Part shown: positions 61,201 through 64,000 of the stretch, piece by piece
How positions within the stretch are numbered: the first letter of the stretch is position 1
Layout: each line of letters starts with the position of its first letter
DNA from: Solea solea
Lineage: Eukaryota > Chordata > Actinopteri > Pleuronectiformes > Soleidae
Assembly (NCBI RefSeq): GCF_958295425.1
Contig: NC_081136.1
Span: forward strand, 7,251,594 to 7,315,593
Length of the DNA stretch: 64,000 nt
Reading direction: 5' to 3'
The notes under the pieces: model-generated
The model's input: only the letters and a program-made list of their open reading frames with translations
Told to the model about the DNA's origin: nothing
The model's database searches: none
Program-made: the position numbers and the translations under genes

Positions 61201-64000
61201 CAATGGGCTTTGGTTAGGATATTGAGTGGTTTGTAAAGAAGTATACGTCTTCTTTTCATATTCGATATCAGAGACTTTAGCAGGCATAGAATGAATCAGT
61301 ACCTCATATGAACAGCTATTCCTTTTTTTAATTATTTAATTTGACTTCTTCATGCTGTATAAACATACGGTTTGATGCATGGGAACCATGTGTGGTTTCT
61401 GATATTATCCTTTGAATGTCATTGGTTTTTGTCTATTACCATTCCCCCATACGCTGATTTATTCTGAACATGTTGCATGAATAATATAAAAAAATGGTGA
61501 TGATTCTGATGTGTGACAATACAAATGACAAAAATGTGTCGACTCGAGCTCTACTGCAGCCCCTTTTTTGCTCCCTCGAAAAAATATCTCATCCCTCAAT
61601 AACGGCTAACTCATGCTTCCTTTTCTCCATTCTCTCTCTTTCTTTCTCTCCCTCCCTCCCTCCCATGTTGGCTTCTTCCATTTTCTTTACTCCGCATCTG
61701 ATCCCATCTTCAGAGACTGTGGTCAAAGATAATATCTATAGAAAACCCCCCATCTACAAACAGCATGGTACAGTCCAAACTTCTTTAACACCTCCTACTC
61801 TGGTCTGGTCTCTGCACGATGTGTCGCATGTCGCCTGTCAGTCACCTGTTTTATCCCACTCCACCTTCCTCTTCACCAAGCCCCGCCCTCATCCAGTAGA
61901 TTCTATGGATCTACAGTACATGCAAAGGACTGGCGTACGCACACTGCACCCATTCTGTGTTCTAAAAATGATTCAAAAGACAATAATCGATCGAGGTTAA
62001 CCATTTAGACCAAACAATTCTTTATTTCCCCACAAGATGGAAAGGAATCCATGATGGTACCTTTATTGATGAACCTGCATTGAGAGAAGTTGTCCTAAAA
62101 TCAGCTCTAAAGTTGCAAATCTGTGACATCCATCTTGATTTTCCTGCTTTTCCCTGTCAAAATGACTGCTTTGCAATGGGCAATTTGCATTGGCCAGTAG
62201 TAAGGTTTAAAAATCATGAAAAAGAAAACAATATGCAGTTTATGGTACAAGTGCGCTAACGGGGAGGGGCTTAGCCTATAATGGTGGCTACAGAACAAAA
62301 ACATGGCAAATTTTAAAAATTTTTGGGACAAACGAAAAGATCAATTTTAAGGTCTGACAGCTTCAAGAAGTGAGTATTCTTAAGTTAATGGAGAATAGAA
62401 GCCGAGAGGAGGCAAAGACATTTTTAACCAAATCAAGTGATTCTCTACGCACTTAAACATGATTGCAATGTTTAACCTCTAGAGGGCAGTGCAGCAGCAG
62501 TTGGAGGTATGGCTTTATGGTACCATCATGTTGGGGAGACCGGCTTTAATGTGGGAAAAACATAAAGCTTGATTGATTGGATTTTACCTGTAAAACATTT
62601 CACTTACCCTAGTTTGACAGTGCAACACAGCAGCACTCTGTTAATTAAAGTTAAGTGGGAGTGGTGCCCTGTGGGTGTTACTGTGCTAACCCCCGTTCTT
62701 GCATGTCTGCACTCATCTCACCAGGCTCCTTTGTCGGTTTTCGTGGTGATGCTGTGACTGTGTGTTCACCGTGAGCGGTCGGGCACATGAATCACTCTGT
62801 ACGGTGTCATTAGTGTTGTACCAGTCACATGACTCTCACTCCTAACCATTGTCTGTGTGTCTTAATTATGGTGTATGGTTGTTTTTTTTTAACTGTATTT
62901 CCCCCCCCCTCTAGCTGTATGTGCACATCACTCCAAAAACACGTGTTTGTAGGAGGGCGTGGAGCCTGTTTTTCCCCTCCATTACACAAGGAAATATTCA
63001 TCTTTATGGAATATGACGACTAAATCAGCTGCACATGGCACGGCCCTATAGATTCATGAGCTGTCAGCGTCTCGATTGTGTTCATAGAGGCAGATGTGAG
63101 GTCAGCAACAAAGTGTGTGCCGTAGACCCAGAAAAAACAAATCCAGATCCAGAAAGTGAAGCCAATGTTGAATGTCCTAAACCCCGTATTCTCTTAAATG
63201 TCCACCAGGGGGCAACTCCACTGGTTTGTGAGTCTAAAGGGGGGAATAAAATGTGCGGAGTAGAGAAGACCAAAATCGTCCCCTGGGGAACATGAATGTC
63301 AAACTTCAACGTCGTACTATTTCTTGAGTAAAAGTCAAAAAGTTGAAGTTGATGGTGGCCTTGATAGTCATAGACGTATCCTTTAAGGATCATGATTATC
63401 ACAGAGAAGGTAATTGTTTAGTCAAGTGGAATATTTTTCAGTAGTTGAAATCAGCTGTAGTCATCCTCGTGGTACCGTGAACATCTGTTTGGAAGTTCAT
63501 GGTCGTCAGTGCTGTAGCTGTTCACACACTTTGCTCTGATTATGCCACGGTCCAAACTCCCACATGCTACAGCGTAGCCCTGTTTTTACTGATCACTTGC
63601 ACAGCGAGTTCGCTCGAGATGCCGTCTGCAACTGGTGATGTCAGTCGTAGTGCAGTTCAGTGGAGCTGAGGGCACATGAAATGTGACATCCTGTAACGTG
63701 TGACATGTTTTACAGCTTCTAGAACATCCTGGCAGGATGGGGAGGATGGCAAGGTGGGTCTCTATGTAAATGTCTCTGTCTGTCTGTCCATGTGTGTCTC
63801 CTTTCAAGCCATTTTCTGCCAACTTTTTCGAAAGCTGTACACCCATTTACTAATTCACTAACTCATACTTTGCCATCATCCATCACTGTTTTTCCGTTTC
63901 TCTCTCTCTGTATCGCTCTCTCTCTCCGTAGAGGACCAGTTGGATGATCTTGAAGAGTGAGATTGATGGACAAATGGGTCCAGAAGACCTGGACCCGCGC
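24589..64000 (+). CDS. ablim2: Actin-binding LIM protein 2 gene, coding span in this window (15 exons, open at both ends)
   Basis: Joining the fifteen exons listed below gives one frame encoding four LIM zinc-finger domains followed by a Ser/Pro/Tyr-rich linker. Each LIM domain has all eight zinc ligands. ABLIM proteins bind F-actin through a C-terminal villin headpiece and use the LIM domains as a scaffold (for example for STARS signalling in muscle); this is family knowledge. Paralogue choice: motifs such as GGFFVRQGEYICTLDYQRLY, SVPASSASGSPSRVIY, GSESGRSTPSLS and PRHFHIP are nearest to mammalian ABLIM2 as I remember it, rather than ABLIM1 or ABLIM3. The headpiece is not in the window. The first recognised exon starts inside a codon, so the initiator exon lies upstream (candidate at 13605). 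All internal junctions have GT-AG borders and matching phase. A fish-specific duplicate copy cannot be excluded. Confidence 0.92.
25473..25495. repeat. (TG)n microsatellite
   Basis: TG run of about 23 bases. Confidence 0.9.
25669..25693. repeat. Poly-C tract with A interruptions
   Basis: C-rich run interrupted by two As and followed by a T run. The length is probably unreliable. Confidence 0.9.
26205..26440 (+). repeat. Interspersed repeat, family D (copy 1)
   Basis: Shares CAGGTCAGAGAGAGAG, GCGCCTCCTATTGGCTG, AAAGCAGCTGCATGTA, ATGTGTCAAT-type and AGACTTCGCCTC-type words, in the same order, with 43840-44265. Class unassigned; the pattern is common in fish introns. Confidence 0.6.
27103..27228. 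repeat. AGAATTCTGAGATTAAAGTC minisatellite
   Basis: Imperfect tandem units of about 20-25 bases built on AATTCTGAGATTAAAG; at least four are visible. Confidence 0.75.
29331..29495. mobile_element. Family A inverted-repeat element, copy 3
   Basis: Starts AGCTGCAAC and ends GTTGCAGCT, giving inverted ends. It contains GGTTTGAAAAACACTGGTCA and ACATTTTCTGACATTTTATG, nearly identical to copy 4 at 37.9 kb. Confidence 0.75.
29664..29738 (+). mobile_element. DNA-transposon terminus
   Basis: Reads TGATTGGCTGATTAGATATT, then GAGGTGTGCCTAATAAAGTG and a GCTGAAAAGTGTA end. I remember this phrase as the end of a widespread fish interspersed repeat. The opposite end was not seen. Confidence 0.5.
30273..30365. 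repeat. (GATA)n microsatellite
   Basis: About 23 GATA units with a single interruption near 30341. It is the longest tetranucleotide array in the window. Confidence 0.97.
30543..30690 (+). mobile_element. Degraded LINE 3' end
   Basis: GGGCTGGTGACCTGTCCAGT is followed by a TCAACTGGGATTGGCTCGAG-like stretch and GGAAGATAATGGATCGATGG. This is the same 3' end type as at 19.7 and 57.2 kb, in the same orientation but more diverged. Confidence 0.65.
31952..31968. repeat. Poly-C tract
   Basis: Run of about 17 Cs. The length is likely uncertain. Confidence 0.9.
32955..33560 (+). repeat. Interspersed repeat, family E
   Basis: Starts with CAGCAGGTGGCGCTATG. It then carries AGTTATAGGGCACTTCCTGT, TGCCACGCCTTTTTGAAT, GCAAATCGCCAAGATGG, TTGAGGCCATGG and AGCCATTTTGC, and ends GGTCGGGCCCTAA. 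I recognise these phrases and their order as a common fish interspersed repeat. No coding capacity is seen. Confidence 0.6.
34785..35320. repeat. Repeat-like segment ending GCGCAGCCCT
   Basis: Begins GGGTGGGAATCGCAGGATAT, followed by ATATCACGATAC, and ends AATCGCGCAGCCCT, phrases typical of fish short DNA elements. It may be two nested or adjacent repeats. A TCCATCAA tandem (35316-35345) follows. Confidence 0.45.
36275..36294. repeat. (GT)n microsatellite
   Basis: GT run of about 20 bases. Confidence 0.9.
36665..36810 (-). repeat. Repeat related to family C
   Basis: CTTGGTGGGGACGCCTCATA is followed by CCTTAACCATCAC and repeated CCCTTAACCCTTACCCC words. It looks like the reverse-oriented tail seen in the family C copies, where GGTTAAGGTTAGTGTTGGG appears. 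Assignment is loose. Confidence 0.4.
37694..37989. mobile_element. Family A inverted-repeat element, copy 4
   Basis: The fullest copy. It has ACTCGATTAATAG near the left end, CAGCTTCTTAAATGTGAATA and GGTTTGAAAAACACTGATCA inside, and AATCGATGATG and GTTGCAGGG at the right end. It lies only about 130 bases before the LIM1/LIM2 exon. Confidence 0.7.
38124..38307 (+). CDS. ablim2: ablim2 exon: end of LIM1, first half of LIM2
   Basis: Acceptor CTCCCCAG, donor GTAAGG. Translation: VCGCELAQGG, FFVRQGEYICTLDYQRLY, then GTRCFSCQDFIEGEVV, SALGKTYHPRCFVCASC. It finishes LIM1 (last ligands C-x2-D in CTLD) and starts LIM2 (CFSC, 16 residues, HPRCFVCASC). It enters with two bases of a split codon and leaves after two bases of the next (AA of Lys). 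The match to mammalian ABLIM2 is almost residue for residue. Confidence 0.96.
38490..38720 (+). repeat. Interspersed repeat, family C (copy 2)
   Basis: TCTTTAGGTACTTCTGTGGC and CATAAACAATGACCTTTCAG parallel TCTTTAGGACCTTTTCTGGC and CATAAACACTGACCTTGTCA at 43480, followed in both by a GGTTAAGGTTAG-like tail. Confidence 0.6.
40020..40200. other. CpG-dense intronic patch
   Basis: A GC-rich segment in an AT-rich intron. It includes GCGGCCGC at 40156-40163, GGCGCGCC at 40172-40179 and many other CG dinucleotides. It could be an unmethylated island, an intragenic promoter or an enhancer. The 96-codon open frame across it has no recognisable similarity and is probably chance. Confidence 0.4.
40404..40664 (+). 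mobile_element. tRNA-derived SINE
   Basis: RNA polymerase III box A TAGCTCAGTGG (40415-40425) and box B GGTTCGATTCC (40457-40467) fit the tRNA promoter consensus at tRNA-like spacing. The body has GTCCTTGGGCAAGACACTTA, common in fish SINE-like repeats. A TA-rich tail follows AAAGCACTATATA. It does not fold as an intact tRNA gene. Confidence 0.8.
40941..41053 (+). CDS. ablim2: ablim2 exon: second half of LIM2
   Basis: Acceptor TTTGCAG, donor GTCAGT. Joined to the preceding AA, it reads KQPFPAGDRVTFNGKECICQ, KCTQPLPANS, PAPIQAVH, plus one base. It completes LIM2 (last ligands CQKC), followed by the LIM2-LIM3 linker. The human counterpart, as I remember it, is PFPPGDRVTFNGKECMCQKC, giving clear orthology. 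Confidence 0.94.
41054..41305 (+). other. Intron (252 bases)
   Basis: Short intron with T-rich sequence before the ATTAATGCAG acceptor. Nothing else is seen. Confidence 0.9.
41306..41432 (+). CDS. ablim2: ablim2 exon: LIM3
   Basis: Acceptor TAATGCAG, donor GTAAGT. Reads N-CCGCGKEFKNEQSLVALD, KHWHLGCFKCHVCNKVLN, AEYISK. The zinc ligands are C-x2-C, H-x2-C and C-x2-C in the usual order. It begins with two bases completing Asn and ends two bases into Lys. Confidence 0.95.
41433..41882 (+). other. Intron (450 bases)
   Basis: Contains a 14-base A run near 41482 and a short AC run near 41710. No exon. Confidence 0.9.
41883..41976 (+). CDS. ablim2: ablim2 exon: end of LIM3, start of LIM4
   Basis: Acceptor CATCAG, donor GTAACG. 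Joined to AA it reads KDGIPFCEMDYHAMFGIQ, CESCKKYITGKVLE, phase 0 at its end. CEMD supplies the last LIM3 ligands and CESC the first pair of LIM4. Confidence 0.95.
43475..43660 (+). repeat. Interspersed repeat, family C (copy 3)
   Basis: ACCTTGTCAGGACCAGTAGT and GAACCTCATTTCTGAGGAAC match copy 1 at 3.2 kb. The tail has GGTTAAGGTTAGTGTTGGG. Confidence 0.65.
43840..44265 (+). repeat. Interspersed repeat, family D (copy 2)
   Basis: Same ordered words as 26205-26440, extended at the left (GATACAGTACGTAACATAT) and right (GAGGAGCCTGGGGAAGAG). A GATAGA tract replaces the GA tract of copy 1. Confidence 0.65.
44331..44790 (+). pseudogene. Degraded, internally deleted Tc1/mariner-type transposon
   Basis: Starts with a TATGGACAAAAGTATTTGGC-type terminal sequence. 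Fragments of a DDE transposase can be read in broken frames: SAYQDILDN near 44438, and DLNPMEHLWDELEQR near 44594-44638, which covers the region of the last catalytic acidic residue of Tc1 transposases. Stops and frameshifts interrupt it and most of the N-terminal half is absent, so it is a dead relic inside the LIM4 intron. It has no role in ablim2. Confidence 0.85.
48238..48325 (+). CDS. ablim2: ablim2 exon: LIM4 middle
   Basis: Acceptor GCTCCACAG, donor GTAAAC. Reads AGEKHYHPTCARCARC, EQMFAEGEEMYLQ, plus one base. Continues LIM4 with HPTC-AR-C-AR-C. Enters in phase 0. Confidence 0.95.
48326..49641 (+). other. Intron (1.3 kb)
   Basis: AT-rich, with nothing recognisable on either strand. 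Confidence 0.9.
49642..49700 (+). CDS. ablim2: ablim2 exon: end of LIM4
   Basis: Acceptor TCTCCAG, donor GTTAGT. Reads (G)SSIWHPPCRQAAKQEEKSK. HPPC supplies the last two ligands of LIM4. Leaves in phase 0. The human counterpart, from memory, is GSSIWHPACRQAARTEDRNK. Confidence 0.94.
49701..51179 (+). other. Intron (1.5 kb) with a candidate cassette exon
   Basis: Mostly AT-rich intron without repeats I can name. A 42-base phase-0 exon candidate lies at 50300-50341 and is listed separately. Confidence 0.85.
50300..50341 (+). CDS. ablim2: Candidate alternative exon (42 nt)
   Basis: A strong pyrimidine tract and CTTCCCAG precede AAG CAG GTC ..., which reads KQVRIQLNDNTEQQ and is followed by a weaker GTCTGT donor. 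Both ends are in phase 0, matching the exons on each side, so inclusion would add 14 polar residues after LIM4 without changing the frame. I do not recall this peptide from mammalian ABLIM2. It may be a fish-specific cassette or a chance open frame. Confidence 0.4.
51180..51257 (+). CDS. ablim2: ablim2 linker exon (SVPASSASGSPSRVIY)
   Basis: Acceptor TTTTTCAG, donor GTAAGC, 26 codons in phase 0. Contains RTSSESITSVPASSASGSPS, RVIY. This is the Ser-rich segment that best separates ABLIM2 from its paralogues. The cluster of Ser/Pro residues is a likely phosphorylation target (inference). A full CTCF consensus lies 16 bases after the exon. Confidence 0.95.
51258..51385 (+). promoter_or_regulatory. 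Short intron with full CTCF consensus
   Basis: In this 128-base intron, CCACTAGGGGGCAG (51273-51286) matches CCASYAGRKGGCRS at all 14 positions. Binding is not shown by sequence alone. Confidence 0.55.
51386..51529 (+). CDS. ablim2: ablim2 linker exon (LDYKDLAALPKTKAIYNIERPD)
   Basis: Acceptor TGCCAG, donor GTAGAC, 48 codons in phase 0. Reads AKLGEEMLDYKDLAALPK, TKAIYNIERPDMLSYSPYV, SYPSEERHYGE. This block is the most conserved linker segment of the ABLIM family. Its Tyr residues are plausible kinase sites (inference). Confidence 0.96.
51530..52420 (+). other. Intron (0.9 kb)
   Basis: No repeat family or exon recognised. The 51975-52263 open frames overlap each other and look like chance. 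Confidence 0.88.
52421..52453 (+). CDS. ablim2: ablim2 microexon (33 nt)
   Basis: Acceptor CATTTGCAG, donor GTAATT. Reads SPLLLSPTPTE in phase 0. Length, position and sequence parallel the SPRTLSPTPSAE segment I recall in ABLIM1, while the human ABLIM2 form I recall lacks it. It is probably an alternatively used microexon. Confidence 0.8.
52675..52905 (+). mobile_element. tRNA-derived SINE (second type)
   Basis: Box A TGGCTAAGTGG (52688-52698) and a degenerate box B GCTTCAGATCC (52730-52740, 9 of 11 positions) are followed by a body with AAGGGCATCTGACTTAAAG and GGTCATCCGCTGTGGCAACC, a typical fish SINE tail. It ends against the TA microsatellite. Confidence 0.75.
52913..52960. repeat. (TA)n/(TATG)n microsatellite
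   Basis: TA run changing to TATATG units. It directly follows the SINE and may have grown from its tail. Confidence 0.92.
54451..54568 (+). CDS. ablim2: ablim2 linker exon (RYTPCRSPQNVSRPG)
   Basis: Acceptor GTATCCAG, donor GTATCA. Reads GDGEKSPRQRRPSSPSSNSS, LGGYGRYTPCRSPQNVSRP, plus one base. Corresponds to the human segment with SPSSTGSVSLGRYTPTSRSP. Basic and Ser/Pro-rich. Leaves in phase 1, which all following linker candidates share. Confidence 0.94.
55421..55708 (+). CDS. ablim2: Candidate 288-nt cassette exon in the linker
   Basis: Acceptor GACATTCAG, donor GTATAA. It enters and leaves in phase 1, the phase of the flanking exons, and is open throughout. It would add 96 residues: GPELNLAGRHVIQTRD, PSSLPLPPTIMGGIKYPS, TWARDSSSLPVYYSGG, a Gly-rich middle, then GMSLHLNPTTLALLQQHNYI, PYFK. 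The coding-like GC content stands out from AT-rich flanks. No known domain is visible, so this is a disordered Gly/Ser/Pro insert with a short hydrophobic end. I do not recall it in human ABLIM2. A full CTCF consensus lies inside it. Confidence 0.68.
55618..55631 (+). promoter_or_regulatory. CTCF consensus inside the candidate cassette exon
   Basis: CCAGCAGGTGGCGG matches CCASYAGRKGGCRS at all 14 positions and encodes part of the Pro-Ala-Gly-Gly-Gly stretch. CTCF bound within or near an exon is known to favour exon inclusion by pausing polymerase (CD45 exon 5). Its role here is inferred. Confidence 0.45.
55861..56240. mobile_element. Short inverted-repeat element
   Basis: The left end CATAGACTGTGTATAAGGAAAG pairs with the right end ATCCTTTTTATACACAGTCTATGG as inverted repeats about 355 bases apart. 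There is no coding capacity. It is a non-autonomous DNA element of a type common in fish. Confidence 0.6.
56692..56763 (+). CDS. ablim2: Candidate 72-nt cassette exon in the linker
   Basis: Preceded by a long C/T-rich tract and CAACCCTAG; donor GTAAAA. Phase 1 in and phase 1 out, matching its neighbours. Reads GFKQDPLPDPKPRTS, LHLSLPPPN, plus one base. Pro-rich and possibly an SH3- or EVH1-type ligand (inference). Length is divisible by three. No mammalian counterpart is recalled. Confidence 0.45.
57149..57370 (+). mobile_element. LINE 3' end
   Basis: GCGGGTTCAGTTTCCTCCCA, ATGGACTTGTGATCTGTCCA, GGGTGTGACCCCGCCTTTCG and a GGAGGATAAAGCAGTAGAAG tail. This is the same terminal type as at 19.7 and 30.5 kb and the best preserved of the three. 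Confidence 0.8.
58212..58246. repeat. (TG)n microsatellite in an exon-like context
   Basis: A TG run of about 35 bases directly follows TTTACAG. It lies at the start of an open stretch that ends at a GTAGAG donor (58371). See findings. Confidence 0.93.
59122..59223 (+). CDS. ablim2: ablim2 linker exon (GSESGRSTPSLS ... PRHFHIP)
   Basis: Acceptor CAACTGGAG, donor GTATGG. Joined to G it reads GSESGRSTPSLSTYSDGK, SPSSSYVPVPRHFHIP, plus one base. The human segment I recall is GSESGRSTPSLSVLSDSK followed by PRHFHVPD. Phase 1 in and out. Confidence 0.95.
59294..59319 (+). CDS. ablim2: Possible 26-nt microexon
   Basis: A long pyrimidine tract and TTTCTAG precede it; the donor GTAAGC is strong. Joined to the upstream G it reads ESRLHLDYK and ends in phase 0. 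The next exon normally takes phase 1, but its acceptor has a second AG two bases further on (61714-61715), which would restore frame. It is only workable with that paired choice, so it is weak. Confidence 0.25.
60970..61218. mobile_element. Family B inverted-repeat element, copy 3
   Basis: The left arm has ACACCAAATCCCAATGAGAA and GCTGGTCTTCTGCTGCCTC. The right arm has GATGTAAAATCGCTGATTTT and CTCAATGGGCTTTGG. The arms pair with each other. Confidence 0.7.
61714..61767 (+). CDS. ablim2: ablim2 linker exon (VVKDNIYRKPPIYKQH)
   Basis: Acceptor CATCTTCAG, donor GTACAG. Joined to G it reads ETVVKDNIYRKPPIYKQH, plus one base. The DNIYRKPPIY motif is shared across ABLIM proteins, making this exon certain. 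A tandem AG at 61714-61715 gives a possible alternative acceptor. Confidence 0.96.
61768..63715 (+). other. Intron (1.9 kb)
   Basis: Holds a near-CTCF word at 62476-62489 and a short repeat near 63195-63320 related to that at 7.0 kb (TCCACCAGGGGGCAACTCCA). No supported exon. The 61494-62000 open frame is exon plus intron read-through. Confidence 0.88.
63716..63753 (+). CDS. ablim2: ablim2 linker exon (38 nt, SRTSWQDGEDGK)
   Basis: Acceptor TTTTACAG, donor GTGGGT. Completes Ala and reads (A)SRTSWQDGEDGK, ending in phase 0. It parallels the human ARRSDGEDG stretch that follows the YRQH motif. Confidence 0.85.
63754..63931 (+). other. Intron (178 bases)
   Basis: Short intron ending in a long CT-rich tract and CCGTAG. 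Confidence 0.85.
63932..64000 (+). CDS. ablim2: ablim2 linker exon, partial (cut by window end)
   Basis: Acceptor CTCTCCGTAG. Reads RTSWMILKSEIDGQMGPED, LDPR to the last base of the window, phase 0. It parallels human SSWLMLKGDADTRTNSPDLD. The exon continues to the right, where the remaining linker and the villin headpiece should follow. Confidence 0.9.

Larger units (their letters stand above)
59224..61713 (+). other. Intron (2.5 kb)
   Basis: Contains a possible 26-nt microexon (59294-59319) and a family B element (60970-61218). The rest is AT-rich and unremarkable. Confidence 0.88.

Noticed and set aside
1..64000. Bacterial-type systems, CRISPR arrays, toxin loci or viral genes
   Set aside because: The window is vertebrate intron-exon DNA. 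The tandem repeats are microsatellites or minisatellites without spacer structure, and no such genes were seen.

Overview
The window reads as nuclear DNA of a bony fish (teleost). It is AT-rich, has long GT/CA and GATA microsatellites, carries many short interspersed repeats of types common in fish genomes, and has small exons with GT-AG borders separated by long introns. No prokaryotic features are visible. The species cannot be told from the sequence alone.

The only gene I can support is on the + strand: an ablim2-type actin-binding LIM protein gene (ABLIM2). Fifteen exons from about 24.59 kb to the end of the window join with matching phases. They encode four complete LIM zinc-binding domains and most of the Ser/Pro/Tyr-rich linker. 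The reading frame is still open at base 64000, so the rest of the linker and the C-terminal villin headpiece lie to the right. The codons just before the first recognised exon are also missing. The best candidate first exon in this window is at about 13.34-13.62 kb. It has an E-box and a MEF2/TATA-like motif upstream, and a short Met-Pro-Glu-Glu-Lys start ending in the phase that the LIM1 exon needs. A different first exon could also lie left of the window.

Layout: 1-13.3 kb is non-coding DNA with repeats. 13.3-13.6 kb is the candidate promoter and first exon. 13.6-24.6 kb is a candidate first intron, with a tandem duplication at 14.6-15.2 kb and an odd repeat-like block at 18.4-22.4 kb. 24.6 kb is the first half of LIM1. 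24.8-38.1 kb is a large intron. 38.1-42.0 kb holds the exons for the rest of LIM1, LIM2, LIM3 and the start of LIM4. 48.2-49.7 kb finishes LIM4. 51.2-64.0 kb holds the linker exons.

The linker region has several extra open, phase-compatible exon candidates (50.3, 55.4, 56.7 and 59.3 kb), which suggests heavy alternative splicing. The strongest is a 288-nt symmetric cassette at 55.4 kb that contains a full CTCF consensus.

Non-genic DNA holds a degraded Tc1-like transposon, tRNA-derived SINEs, LINE 3' ends, two families of short inverted-repeat elements (four and three copies), and other repeats shared between introns. No RNA gene, CRISPR array or second protein-coding gene could be supported.
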